Source: Pedobacter sp. (GTDB lineage Bacteria; Bacteroidota; Bacteroidia; Sphingobacteriales; Sphingobacteriaceae). Taken from it: DNA of 64,000 nucleotides. Below the pieces are notes generated by a model, which was not told the origin of the DNA, did no database searches, and saw only the letters and a list, made by a program, of their open reading frames with translations. Below, one piece after another: positions 18,302 to 27,152 of this stretch. Position numbers and translations under genes: made by a program. Position 1 is the stretch's first letter, and each line of letters begins with the position of its first letter. The DNA lies in assembly GCA_008015505.1 (NCBI GenBank), contig SSFR01000014.1, positions 124,001-188,000 of the forward strand, given 5' to 3'.

Positions 18302-19282
18302 ATGAATCAAAAACTAAAAATCACAAACGAAACTAAAGTAGGTATACTAACAATAGTAACCATCTTTATACTAATTATAGGGTACAACTTTCTAAAAGGA
18401 AATGATATTTTCTCCAATGAGGATACCTACTATGCCAAATATGACCGAGTAAATGGATTGTCCGTATCCAAACCCGTCCTAATCAACGGATTCCCAATTG
18501 GACGTGTTGCTAAGCTAGCGCTTCTTCCTAATGGGCAAATTTTGGCTCAATTTAAAATACACCATGGCTATAAAATCCCTCAAAACACCATTGCCAGACT
18601 CGAAAATACAGACCTCTTAGGAGGGAAAGCCATTGTTTTTATCCTAGGTAATAATAATCTGTTTGCCAAAAATGGAGATACCTTAAATACAAACGTGCAA
18701 AAAAATGTTATCGAACAAGTTGAACCCATCCAACAAAAAGCAGCACAAATTATTTCACGCCTTGATTCTGTTTTGGCTTCAGTTAACAGCGTCATTAACC
18801 CGGAGTTTCAACGGAATTTTGACCGAAGCTTCGCAAGCATTGCTAAAATACTTCAAACATTGGAAGGTACCTCCAAAAAAGTAGATGAAATTGTTGGTAA
18901 TCAAAGTGTTAAAATTGGAAATATCTTTGGAAATGTAGAGTCAGTATCACTGAATTTAAAGAATAATAATGATAAAATTTCCTCTATCATTACCAACCTC
19001 AATCAGGTTAGTAATGATATATCCAAAGCCAACCTCTCTCAAACCCTTACACAAACAGGCAAAACAATCGCTGAACTGCAATTACTGTTAAACAAGATCA
19101 ATACCAATCAAGGATCATTGGGTTTATTGGTTAATGATAAACAATTATATACTAACCTAACCCACGCTTCAGATAATCTAGATAAACTCATGATTGATCT
19201 AAAAACTAACCCCAAACGCTACATTAACTTCTCTATTTTTGGAGGAAGTGGCTCTAAAAAAACTAAAAATAGCATCAAGTAG
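18302..19282 (+). CDS. MlaD/MCE-family lipid transport protein
   Basis: About 326 residues. One N-terminal membrane anchor (VGILTIVTIFILIIGYNFL) is followed by an MCE domain (TYYAKYDRVNGLSVSKPVLI and NGFPIGRVAKL, about residues 42-72) and a long helical, Asn-rich C-terminal region with heptad-like repeats. MCE proteins form hexameric rings or tubes that carry phospholipids across the periplasm with an MlaEF ABC transporter; those genes are not in the window. The ATG at 18302 is preferred to one at 18233 that overlaps the amidase gene. Co-transcription with the amidase is likely. It converges on the peptidase-like gene at 19316. Confidence 0.85.
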   Translation: MNQKLKITNETKVGILTIVTIFILIIGYNFLKGNDIFSNEDTYYAKYDRVNGLSVSKPVLINGFPIGRVAKLALLPNGQILAQFKIHHGYKIPQNTIARLENTDLLGGKAIVFILGNNNLFAKNGDTLNTNVQKNVIEQVEPIQQKAAQIISRLDSVLASVNSVINPEFQRNFDRSFASIAKILQTLEGTSKKVDEIVGNQSVKIGNIFGNVESVSLNLKNNNDKISSIITNLNQVSNDISKANLSQTLTQTGKTIAELQLLLNKINTNQGSLGLLVNDKQLYTNLTHASDNLDKLMIDLKTNPKRYINFSIFGGSGSKKTKNSIK

Positions 19283-19315
19283 TAACGCTCCCCTCTTTCT
19301 TACCAACACAATGCT

Positions 19316-20476
19316 TTATCCATTACGATTAAAGTGTGGCGGACTTTTCCTTCGAATAGCTCCTTGTCGCTTGAATGGCGATGCCCCAGGGGGTAATGGC
19401 GCCTCTCTTACAGGCTTCATAAGTGGCTTTTCAACACTCATTGGCGGAGGTGGAGCTGGGCGAACTGACACCACCCTTTGCACACTTACTGGCGGAAGTG
19501 GGGCGGGACGGACTGGTATAGGTACACCTAAATCTATAGGCACCAGCGACAAGGGATTCCCAATCTTAGTTATTTCCTCCACCGCCATAAAATCATCTTC
19601 ATTATAATTTTCTATACTTTCATATTCCGTGAATTCGGCACTTTTCCGCAGTATCTGCGCTAACCTGATCGGTGTGGCTTTGGTATCGCGAATATTCATC
19701 ATATCTCGAATCCCCAAAGAAATCAGATTCAATTTCTGAAGCTCTCCCACTGCAACCTGTACAACCCATGCTACAAATTGTGTACAAAAAAAGGTTTTAA
19801 TATGCATATCCTGTACGACATGCCCTCTGATGTATCGACTTATTTCGGACTCAATTAAATCGTGTTTTTTTTGTGCATCATAATTGGAGTTTGTCTCAAT
19901 ATTCTCTCTTATCCTTTGTATATCCGGTGTACGAAGTGGTGCTTGGAGATCATACATATTATTGAACTCTTGACACAACTCTTCTAATGTTTTTACATGT
20001 CTAGACTTCGAGGAAAAACGAAAAAGACTTCGAGCTGTTTTCGAAGTAAAGACAGATTTAACACCCTCTTTGATCTGTTTTAAAAGACTATCAGACTCTG
20101 TAGGCATATAAAACTCAGGATAAGGTATCTTCTTTGTCCGATATAAAAGACAAGTTACATCCAATATCCCATATGCTACCATGGGGTTATTTGGTCTGAA
20201 AATATAATACTTCTGCTGACTCAAAACCTCCTCAATAGCCTCACATTCTAAGCTTTCACCACCAGTAGTATGAATGAGAAGCTTATCTGATACAATAATA
20301 CCCCCATGAATAAAATGGGACTCCTGCCTACGCCCTGTTGTAATTAGCTGTCCACCACGCAATAGGCGATGTAAGCGTGTATGCTCATTCGGGTATTTAA
20401 AATCATCATAAATCAGAAAGATATCTCCCTGACTCAGAGAAATTCGATTAATACAATTTTTATGCCTAGTAATCAT
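19316..20476 (-). CDS. Permuted NlpC/P60 (YiiX-like) cysteine peptidase with polyproline tail
   Basis: A 386-residue protein with no signal peptide. LSQGDIFLIYDD opens the fold, SHFIHGGIIVSD holds the predicted catalytic His (H57), and TFFCTQFVAWVVQVA holds the predicted catalytic Cys (C231). His before Cys is the circularly permuted order of YiiX/papain-like amidases. From about residue 310 the chain is disordered and proline-rich: VRPAPLPP and VRPAPPPP repeats, APLPPGASP, then SPFKRQGAIRR near the end. RPAPLPP fits the R-x-x-P-x-x-P class I SH3 ligand. It is a paralog of the next gene, which shares the core, the block DTKATPxRLA and the C-terminal motif. A secreted or effector role is possible but unproven. 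Confidence 0.7.
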   Translation of the reverse strand: MITRHKNCINRISLSQGDIFLIYDDFKYPNEHTRLHRLLRGGQLITTGRRQESHFIHGGIIVSDKLLIHTTGGESLECEAIEEVLSQQKYYIFRPNNPMVAYGILDVTCLLYRTKKIPYPEFYMPTESDSLLKQIKEGVKSVFTSKTARSLFRFSSKSRHVKTLEELCQEFNNMYDLQAPLRTPDIQRIRENIETNSNYDAQKKHDLIESEISRYIRGHVVQDMHIKTFFCTQFVAWVVQVAVGELQKLNLISLGIRDMMNIRDTKATPIRLAQILRKSAEFTEYESIENYNEDDFMAVEEITKIGNPLSLVPIDLGVPIPVRPAPLPPVSVQRVVSVRPAPPPPMSVEKPLMKPVREAPLPPGASPFKRQGAIRRKSPPHFNRNG

Positions 20477-20502
20477 GATATATCACATTAACAACTACTA
20501 GT

Positions 20503-22449
20503 TCACCCCTTTTGACCAAGAGGTCGAATGGCCCACCTACGTGCACCTTGGCGTTTAAGTGGTGAGGGCTCGAGTTCATCAGCCCCAACTTTAGGTGGAC
20601 GACGTAATAGGGGATGCAATATTCCTTGATTGGAAACAGGAACAAGTGGTGTTACATTCCTTGGAGGCACTGACGACGGTGACACAAATTCTTTAGATGC
20701 CGAACCAGAAGATATCCTATTCGAAATCATTGGTGACAAACCTGTTGGTAGTGGCGGTGGTGGCGCAAATCCTTTAGATGCCGAGCTAGGAACTACTATA
20801 TTCGAAACCACCGGCAACAAAGTAGCTACCACTCCTGCTGAAGGTGGTGGTGGCACAACAAACCCCGGAGGTGGTAATGTTCTTTTAGGAGGTAATGGAG
20901 GTAATGGAGCAAGCCATTTTTTTGGTGAAGGTATTGTTCCAACTCCTTCGTATACCAACATACGCCTATTGATAAAAGGCCACTTACTATAAAGTAAATC
21001 CTTTTGTCTCATTACCTCACCTGACCGTTTAACTGCTAATTTTAGCAGGATCCCTACTTCTTCTGCCCTTTTGTTAACTTCTACTTCCATTACCCTAGCT
21101 TGTTCAGCATGATGTAATTTCAAATACTCAATTCTTTCCTTTGTTTCTGCCACGTTGGCTGCTGCTATGGGTATTTCTCTAGCCGCTGCCCCTTCTAAAG
21201 CCGCTGCTGTTGTTCCCAACATAATAGGTGCATACCCTGACAACCAATTTATCGCATGACTAGTCAGTGATAATGAGGTCACTCCTCCAGCTTGTAGTCT
21301 TGCTAATTCCTTCTCCCAAGCTATTAAATCTGCTTTTTCACTGGCCATACTTGCTTGTACCTTAGCTACCTCCATTTTTGCTTTTTTAACATCAGCTTCT
21401 GCACTAACCATCTCAACACGCATTCTTGTTACATCATCTTGAGCTATCTTAACCACTTCTTGAGCTTCTAGAAGAATAGCCTCCATTTTTGCTTGGGCCT
21501 CTACAATTTCTGCAGACGTTGAAGCTACTCCTAAAATTGGCGATGGACTTTCCAGTGATCTCTTATAGCTTTCTTCGCTTTTGAACTCAATAAAATGTTT
21601 ACTATGCTTCAACATATCTGCTAAACGTGCAGGAGTAGCTTTGGTATCACGAATATCTAGCACATCAGCAATATCAAATTTGAACTTCTCTGGCTCCCGC
21701 TCATGAAGTACACCAGTTGCTGCTTGAATAACCCATGTAACAAACTGTGTACAAAAAAATTTTTTTGCTTTTACACCCGTTGGTGTTAAAGTGGCCAGAT
21801 ATTGTTCCATGCTCTTTTTTATGAAGGCTTGAGCCTCCCATTCATTCATCTTCTCTCCATTGCAAACTCTTCTATCAACCTCATCTTCTAACTCTTTTTG
21901 ATGTTCTTCAATTTTGCGCGCTAAATCAGGAGACTGTCTAAGCATATTTTTATATTCAGCTCGTATATCAGCAAGCACTTTAGTCTCTCTACCTTTACCC
22001 AAAAATCTAATGAGTGCCCTGTCTCCTTTACATGCTCGTGCTTGACGTAAAAATTCGACCATATGCTTCGGATCAGGCATAACCAAGCCCGCAAATGGGA
22101 TATACTTATTCCAATACAGGTCTATAGCCACCTCCACCATTTCTTCTGATAGTAAAGGATCTATAGGTCGATATATACGATATTCTCTTTTGCTATTGAA
22201 AGCATCCGAAATAGACTCTATCACAATTGGCCCTTCTGCCGTAGTACCAGCATGCATAATATGCGTATCAGAAATAACAAGCCCCCCATGAGCAAAACTC
22301 GAATACGAAATATTCCCTGATACTATTTGAGCAGGTTTAAATGGATTATGAATAACACTATTATTATAGTTGATAAATATATCTCCTGGCTTAAACGAGC
22401 ACCTATTAATTTGCCCGCCACGAATAGCATGTTTTCTAAAACCTAACAT
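20503..22449 (-). CDS. Permuted NlpC/P60 (YiiX-like) peptidase with coiled coil and polyproline tail
   Basis: A 648-residue paralog of the neighbouring gene. Residues 1-300 are the peptidase-like core: KPGDIFINYNN, SSFAHGGLVISD with predicted His H54, and KFFCTQFVTWVIQ with predicted Cys C233. Residues 310-480 form a long Ala/Glu/Lys-rich coiled coil interrupted by a hydrophobic stretch (GYAPIMLGTTAAALEGAAA). The tail from about 510 is proline-rich, with LAPLPPLPPKRTLPPPGF, FVVPPPPSA and FAPPPPLPTG. PLPPKR fits the P-x-x-P-x-R class II SH3 ligand, and F-x-PPPP strings resemble EVH1 ligands. The end SPLKRQGARR matches the neighbour's tail. It has no signal peptide; the start follows only AT-rich DNA. 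It lies 26 bases upstream of its paralog. Confidence 0.7.
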   Translation of the reverse strand: MLGFRKHAIRGGQINRCSFKPGDIFINYNNSVIHNPFKPAQIVSGNISYSSFAHGGLVISDTHIMHAGTTAEGPIVIESISDAFNSKREYRIYRPIDPLLSEEMVEVAIDLYWNKYIPFAGLVMPDPKHMVEFLRQARACKGDRALIRFLGKGRETKVLADIRAEYKNMLRQSPDLARKIEEHQKELEDEVDRRVCNGEKMNEWEAQAFIKKSMEQYLATLTPTGVKAKKFFCTQFVTWVIQAATGVLHEREPEKFKFDIADVLDIRDTKATPARLADMLKHSKHFIEFKSEESYKRSLESPSPILGVASTSAEIVEAQAKMEAILLEAQEVVKIAQDDVTRMRVEMVSAEADVKKAKMEVAKVQASMASEKADLIAWEKELARLQAGGVTSLSLTSHAINWLSGYAPIMLGTTAAALEGAAAREIPIAAANVAETKERIEYLKLHHAEQARVMEVEVNKRAEEVGILLKLAVKRSGEVMRQKDLLYSKWPFINRRMLVYEGVGTIPSPKKWLAPLPPLPPKRTLPPPGFVVPPPPSAGVVATLLPVVSNIVVPSSASKGFAPPPPLPTGLSPMISNRISSGSASKEFVSPSSVPPRNVTPLVPVSNQGILHPLLRRPPKVGADELEPSPLKRQGARRWAIRPLGQKG

Positions 22450-22608
22450 ATAACCGAATTTAAGTAAATAGTATAACCATATTTTAATTATATATTAATA
22501 TTAAATTTACAAAATTCAAATCAAAATACATTATACATTAGTATTCAACAATCGAGTCTTACTTAGCAATGACTGCGAAACCAACTTCCCATTTTGATTA
22601 AAAACGGG

Positions 22609-22616
22609 TATCTTTG
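22609..22616 (+). promoter_or_regulatory. Promoter -7 box of the ABC-F gene
   Basis: TATCTTTG matches the Bacteroidota -7 consensus TAnnTTTG, 20 bases before the ATG at 22636. A TTTTG lies further upstream but closer than the usual -33 spacing. Confidence 0.5.
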
Positions 22617-22635
22617 CGCTTCATCAAATCAAATC

Positions 22636-24267
22636 ATGATTACGGTATCTAATTTATCCTTACGCTACGGCAAACGCACTTTATTTGAAGAGGTTAACTT
22701 AAAATTTACTGGAGGTAATTGCTATGGCATTATAGGAGCAAATGGGGCTGGTAAGTCAACATTTATGAAGATTCTTTCTTCAGAAATTGATCCTAGTACA
22801 GGTTCTGTTTCAATTACTCCTGGTGAGCGCATGGCCGTACTTACTCAAAATCATTATGCTTTTGATGAATTTCCAGTCATTGAAGCTGTACTAATTGGTC
22901 ATCGACGGCTTTACGACGTAATGAAAGAAAAAGATGCACTTTATGCCAAAGAAAACTTTACAGAAGCTGATGGTGAACGTGCTGGTGAATTGGAAAATAT
23001 CTTTGCCGAAATGGATGGTTGGAATGCCGAAAGTAGTGCAGCTACCCTCCTAAGTAACTTAGGTATCAAGGAAGATTTGCATTTCAAGCAGCTCAAAGAA
23101 ATCGATGGAAATCAAAAAGTAAGAGTTTTATTAGCTCAGGCTTTATTTGGCAATCCCGATATTTTACTATTAGATGAGCCTACCAACGATCTTGACATTC
23201 AAACTATTTCTTGGTTAGAAGATTTTTTAGCAAGCTACGAGGGTATCATCTTAGTCGTATCCCACGACCGACATTTTTTAGACACTGTTTGTACACATGT
23301 GGTGGATATTGACTTTGGCAAAATGACCATTTATACCGGTAACTATACATTCTGGTATGAGTCTAGCCAATTAGCCGCTCGGCAGCGATCTGATCAAAAC
23401 AAGAAATTGGAAGACAAGGTGAAAGAACTTCAAGAATTTATCCGCCGGTTTTCAGCCAACGCGTCTAAATCGAAACAAGCAACCAGCCGCAAAAAAGCAC
23501 TTGATAAAATTAATCTAGAAGAGATTAAACCCTCTAACCGAAAATACCCAGCTATTCTGTTTAATCAACAGGCACGTGAAGCCGGCGACCAAATTTTACA
23601 AATTGAAAATCTTAGCAAAGAGCTTGGTGATGAAGTACTCTTTTCAAGGGTCAATTTGATGGTAAATAAGGGTGACAAAATTGCCGTGCTTTCTGAGAAT
23701 AGCTTAGCTACAACTGCATTCTATAATATTTTAACCGGACGCGATACAGATTTTAAGGGTGGATTCAAATGGGGTGTAACCATCAATATGGCTGACATTC
23801 CCAACGACAATTCCAATTATTTCACAGACAAGGACACCAACTTGATTGATTGGCTTCGGAATTTTTCAGCCACTGAAAAAGACGAACAGTTCATCCGTAG
23901 TTTTTTAGGCCGAATGTTGTTTTCTGGAGAAGAAGTATTGAAAAAATCGTCTGTTCTGTCTGGGGGAGAAAAAATGCGCTGTATGTTCTCAAGGATGATG
24001 CTTCAGCAACCCAACTTTCTACTGTTTGATGAACCGACCAATCACCTTGATCTTGAATCAATCACTGCTTTAAATAACGGCATGAAAGATTTTCGTGGAG
24101 GAGGTATTCTTTTCACCTCGCGCGACCACGAATTAACTGAAACCGTTGCCAATCGTGTCATTGAATTAACCCCAAATGGAATCATTGACAAACTAATGAG
24201 CTATGATGAATATATCAATAGTGGAACAGTCCGGAAACAACGAGAAGAGCTCTATGCAATGGCCTAA
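22636..24267 (+). CDS. ABC-F family ATPase (ribosome-associated)
   Basis: A 543-residue cytosolic protein with two ABC nucleotide-binding domains and no membrane segments. The first has Walker A GANGAGKST and Walker B LLLDEPTNDLD; the second has LSGGEKMRCMFS and Walker B LLFDEPTNHLD. The second Walker A is replaced by the degenerate LSENSLATTAFY, and the first domain's signature reads LKEIDGNQKVR instead of LSGG, so both ATP sites look asymmetric. This pattern fits the YbiT-like branch of ABC-F translation factors. The interdomain linker is Lys-rich, as in members that reach the ribosomal P-tRNA. The ATG at 22636 is chosen because MITVSNLSLRYGKRTLF is the domain start; an ATG at 22594 would precede the promoter box. 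Confidence 0.88.
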   Translation: MITVSNLSLRYGKRTLFEEVNLKFTGGNCYGIIGANGAGKSTFMKILSSEIDPSTGSVSITPGERMAVLTQNHYAFDEFPVIEAVLIGHRRLYDVMKEKDALYAKENFTEADGERAGELENIFAEMDGWNAESSAATLLSNLGIKEDLHFKQLKEIDGNQKVRVLLAQALFGNPDILLLDEPTNDLDIQTISWLEDFLASYEGIILVVSHDRHFLDTVCTHVVDIDFGKMTIYTGNYTFWYESSQLAARQRSDQNKKLEDKVKELQEFIRRFSANASKSKQATSRKKALDKINLEEIKPSNRKYPAILFNQQAREAGDQILQIENLSKELGDEVLFSRVNLMVNKGDKIAVLSENSLATTAFYNILTGRDTDFKGGFKWGVTINMADIPNDNSNYFTDKDTNLIDWLRNFSATEKDEQFIRSFLGRMLFSGEEVLKKSSVLSGGEKMRCMFSRMMLQQPNFLLFDEPTNHLDLESITALNNGMKDFRGGGILFTSRDHELTETVANRVIELTPNGIIDKLMSYDEYINSGTVRKQREELYAMA

Positions 24268-24303
24268 TTTATTTGCTAATTTCGAAACAAGAAAACCCCT
24301 GTT

Positions 24304-24531
24304 ATGAAACATAAAACACCTCAAGAAGAGACACTAAACACACCTATCAATAATAACAATGCCAACTCACTAAATCATTATAAACTAATTACTGTTGGGC
24401 TAATTATTGGCCTAGCCGGTATATTTCTTCGCTTTACAGGCACTTGGAATTTAATTGATACCGTATCTAATATCTTGTTCACCATCGGTAGTGTAATTTG
24501 TATTAAAGCAGTGCTTGATATCCTTAAATAG
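24304..24531 (+). CDS. Small two-helix membrane protein
   Basis: A 75-residue protein. A polar N-terminal 25 residues rich in Asn and Thr are followed by two hydrophobic segments (LITVGLIIGLAGIFLRF and NILFTIGSVICIKAVLDIL). It follows the ABC-F gene by 36 bases and precedes the DUF1599 gene by about 50, all in one direction. I do not recognise the family; similar small genes occur next to DUF1599 and DoxX genes in Bacteroidota, as far as I recall. The hydrophobic pattern and spacing support a real gene. Confidence 0.6.
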   Translation: MKHKTPQEETLNTPINNNNANSLNHYKLITVGLIIGLAGIFLRFTGTWNLIDTVSNILFTIGSVICIKAVLDILK

Positions 24532-24581
24532 TCCCTATTGGGATCCCAATTAATCAAAAAATCACCACTGAAAAAAGCACC

Positions 24582-25127
24582 TTGACTGGCAACACCACCA
24601 CAGAATCGTATAATACTGTAATCAGCTTATGCAAAGCATTGTTCCTAAAAAAAGCTAAAGATTACGGAACGGCCTGGCGTATCCTCCGGTTAGAATCTGT
24701 CACTGACCAACTCTTTATTAAAGCACAACGTATCCGAACACTAGAAGAAAAACAAATCTCCAAAGTAGGGGAAGATATTACTTCTGAGTACATCGGCATT
24801 GTTAACTATTGTGTCATCGCCATGATGCAACTAGAGCTAGAAAATGACGATCGAATAGACTTAAACCTAACAGAACTAAGCTCACTCTTTGAGCAAAAGG
24901 TACATGATACCAGAGAACTTATGTTAGCCAAAAATCACGACTATGGAGAAGCCTGGCGTGATATGCGCATCAGTTCATTGACTGATTTGATTTTAATGAA
25001 ACTGCTACGCATCAAACAAATTGAAAACAATGCCGGGCAAACCATAACTTCCGAAGGAGTAAAAGCTAACTATCAAGACATTCTTAATTACGCTGTATTT
25101 GCCCTAATCAAATTAGACACTAAATAA
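24582..25127 (+). CDS. DUF1599 (Nmad1-like) domain protein
   Basis: A 181-residue cytosolic protein made of two similar halves: CKALFLKKAKDYGTAWRILR plus LESVTDQLFIKAQRI, and MLAKNHDYGEAWRDMRISSL plus TDLILMKLLRI. Each half continues with a TSE-x-I segment before Y-x-[DG]-I-[LV]-NY. This internal duplication is the DUF1599 pattern, a family also named nucleotide modification-associated domain 1. Its biochemical role is not established to my knowledge. The start is a TTG at 24582, the only codon that keeps the first repeat complete. A MITE-end fragment lies between its stop and the next gene. Confidence 0.75.
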   Translation: MTGNTTTESYNTVISLCKALFLKKAKDYGTAWRILRLESVTDQLFIKAQRIRTLEEKQISKVGEDITSEYIGIVNYCVIAMMQLELENDDRIDLNLTELSSLFEQKVHDTRELMLAKNHDYGEAWRDMRISSLTDLILMKLLRIKQIENNAGQTITSEGVKANYQDILNYAVFALIKLDTK

Positions 25128-25130
25128 GAG

Positions 25131-25150
25131 TATAAAATTTAAACAAGCTC
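25131..25150. repeat. Solo MITE-like end
   Basis: TATAAAATTTAAACAAGCTC corresponds to the right end of the element at 61281-61441 with two or three mismatches. It fills most of the gap between the DUF1599 gene and the DoxX-like gene, ending five bases before the latter's start. Confidence 0.5.
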
Positions 25151-25155
25151 TATGT

Positions 25156-26310
25156 ATGAACAAAAAATTGCTTCACTTTAGTCGACTTTTTGTAGGAATC
25201 TTATTCATCTTTTCAGGTCTAATTAAAGCCAACGATCCCCTCGGCTTTGGATATAAATTACAAGAGTATTTTGAGGTTTTTCACTGCACTTTTTTGAATG
25301 ATTATGCAGTAGGTGCAGCTATTTTACTCTGCTCGCTGGAAATGGTATTAGGCATGTTGCTGCTCTTGGGTTTTTGGGCAAAAAAGATATCCTGGGGATT
25401 GCTATTATTAATCTTATTTTTCACATTTCTGACATTTTATTCAGCATTTTTCAAAGTAGTTACCTCTTGTGGATGCTTTGGCGATGCCATTCCATTGAGC
25501 CCCTGGCAATCCTTCAGTAAGGATTTAGTTTTACTACTATTCATCCTCATTATTTTCACTCAGCGTGCTCAGTTAAAGCCAATCTTCAACTCAGTAAAAG
25601 CTCAGCGAATCATTCTAGGTACCAGCATTTTTCTATCTCTTAGCTTTGGACTGTATACCTATAACTACCTACCGATCATTGATTTTTTACCCTACAAAGT
25701 GGGTAATAATATCCCCCAACTCATGAAAATGCCCCCAGGTGCAGCGATGGATATTTATGAAACCACTTATGTTCTCAAAAACAAAAAAACTGGGGAGAAC
25801 AAAAAAATGAGTGATCAAGAATACCTTAAGACTGGAATCTGGAAGGACGATGATTGGGAAACTATTGGCAACCCCGAAACTAAACTAATTAAAAAAGGAT
25901 ATGAGGTAAAAATCAAAGATTTAAAAATTACGGACTCACATGATGTGGATTATACCTCAGAAATTATAGAACACCCTTACTATACATTAGCAATCGTTGC
26001 TTACGATCTCCATAAAACAAACGTACAAGCACTAGCTAATTTAAATGTATTAGCTGTCAGTGCGGCAGAAAATTATACAATCAGAACTATTATGCTAACA
26101 TCTACTTCAGTAGAACAGGCAACTGCTTTCAGCAAAGCTCACAGACTCCTAATGGATATTTTTTATGCTGATAGTGTACCTCTAAAAAGCATGGTAAGAG
26201 CTAATCCAGGTATTTTATTACTCAAAGACGGGATTATCGTTGGTAAGTGGCATTATCACAACATGCCTACCTACAATGAACTTGCAAGCGCTTATTTCAG
26301 TAAAAACTAA
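25156..26310 (+). CDS. BT_3928-like DoxX/MauE membrane protein with thioredoxin-like C-terminus
   Basis: A 384-residue protein. The N-terminal 170 residues have four to five membrane segments in the DoxX/MauE arrangement: FVGILFIFSGLIKANDPLGF, an acidic Glu in segment 2 (LLCSLEMVLGMLLLLGF), and VVTSCGCFGDAIPLSPWQSF with a C-G-C pair. The C-terminal half (about 185-384) is soluble and probably faces the periplasm, resembling the thioredoxin-like region of BT_3928-family proteins. Its own CxxC is not visible: the expected site reads VLAVSAAENYTIRTI. The family is conserved in Bacteroidota and is thought to serve redox handling, but the exact role is unknown. It ends just before a hairpin shared with the convergent BI-1 gene. 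Confidence 0.75.
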   Translation: MNKKLLHFSRLFVGILFIFSGLIKANDPLGFGYKLQEYFEVFHCTFLNDYAVGAAILLCSLEMVLGMLLLLGFWAKKISWGLLLLILFFTFLTFYSAFFKVVTSCGCFGDAIPLSPWQSFSKDLVLLLFILIIFTQRAQLKPIFNSVKAQRIILGTSIFLSLSFGLYTYNYLPIIDFLPYKVGNNIPQLMKMPPGAAMDIYETTYVLKNKKTGENKKMSDQEYLKTGIWKDDDWETIGNPETKLIKKGYEVKIKDLKITDSHDVDYTSEIIEHPYYTLAIVAYDLHKTNVQALANLNVLAVSAAENYTIRTIMLTSTSVEQATAFSKAHRLLMDIFYADSVPLKSMVRANPGILLLKDGIIVGKWHYHNMPTYNELASAYFSKN

Positions 26311-26329
26311 TATTTCAAACAAATAAAAA

Positions 26330-26351
26330 GGCCACTCCAAAATGAGTAGCC
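26330..26351 (-). terminator. Rho-independent terminator of the BI-1 gene
   Basis: GGCCACTC / GAGTAGCC with loop CAAAAT makes an 8-bp stem with one mismatch. On the minus strand it is followed by TTTTTATTT, a good U tract, 29 bases after the BI-1 stop. On the plus strand the following bases are C-rich, so it favours the minus direction. Confidence 0.7.
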
Positions 26352-26379
26352 CCCCTATTCATAAAAAACAAATAGTTAA

Positions 26380-27099
26380 TCAATCATTCCTTCTACCAAA
26401 CAAGCGAAGAAGCATCAAGAAAAGATTAATAAAATCAAGATAAAGAGTCAAAGCTCCCATGATAACCATCTTATTAGCTGAAGCATCTCCATACTCAATA
26501 CCTTGACCTATACGCTTTAACTTCTGCACATCGTAGGCCGTTAAACCCACAAAAACAGCCACACCCACAAAACTAATGATATAATCAAGCTGGCTGCTTT
26601 TTAGAAAAAAATTAACCAAACTAGCAATCACCACACCAATTAAGAACATCATTAGTAAAGAACCAAACTTGGTCAGATCTTGCTGAGTTGTGTAGCCAGC
26701 AATAGCCATCACTGCAAATAATACTGCGGCTGAAATAAAACACGTCAACACTGAAGATGCGGTATAGACCAATAAAATAAAACTCAAACTAATCCCAGTT
26801 ACTGCTGCATAAACAGCAAATAAAATAGCCAAAACAGGAAATGAAAGTCGATTTAATCCAAACGATATCAGCATAACAAAAGCCAATGGAGAAAACATCG
26901 TAATCATGCCCAATGTGGTCATTTTACCTGTACCGATATTCACTAAAAAACTTAACAAACCTGCATCTGATGCAAAAAAATAAGCGCAAGTGGCTGATAA
27001 ACTCAGCGCAATAAACATCCACGCAAAAACATTTGGTAAAAAATTTTTAGCAGTAATCCCTACACGTTCGTTGATTTGATATACTTGTTGATCTGACAT
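26380..27099 (-). CDS. Bax inhibitor-1/YccA family membrane protein
   Basis: A 239-residue protein with seven hydrophobic segments in the BI-1 pattern. NFLPNVFAWMFIALSLSATC begins segment 1, AVYAAVTGISLSFILLVYT follows in segment 4, and GLTAYDVQKLKRIG near residue 190 is the family signature (conserved Tyr-Asp). LYLDFINLFLMLLRLFGRRND is the usual C-terminus. BI-1 proteins are leak channels or regulators of proteolysis (YccA modulates FtsH in E. coli); the role here is not visible. A -7 box TAATTTTG lies on the minus strand at 27123-27116, so it probably has its own promoter, and it ends at a clear terminator. Confidence 0.92.
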   Translation of the reverse strand: MSDQQVYQINERVGITAKNFLPNVFAWMFIALSLSATCAYFFASDAGLLSFLVNIGTGKMTTLGMITMFSPLAFVMLISFGLNRLSFPVLAILFAVYAAVTGISLSFILLVYTASSVLTCFISAAVLFAVMAIAGYTTQQDLTKFGSLLMMFLIGVVIASLVNFFLKSSQLDYIISFVGVAVFVGLTAYDVQKLKRIGQGIEYGDASANKMVIMGALTLYLDFINLFLMLLRLFGRRND

Positions 27100-27115
27100 A
27101 GGATTTTTTTTATTA

Positions 27116-27123
27116 CAAAATTA
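27116..27123 (-). promoter_or_regulatory. Promoter -7 box of the BI-1 gene
   Basis: CAAAATTA on the plus strand reads TAATTTTG on the minus strand, matching TAnnTTTG, 17 bases before the BI-1 start codon. Confidence 0.45.
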
Positions 27124-27152
27124 AACAATTATTAAACAAAACTTATAGCAAA

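Noticed and set aside
20630..20992. Gly-rich plus-strand frame (GGGGANPLDAE) opposite the peptidase tail
   Set aside because: It is the antisense of the polyproline codons, which gives Gly runs.
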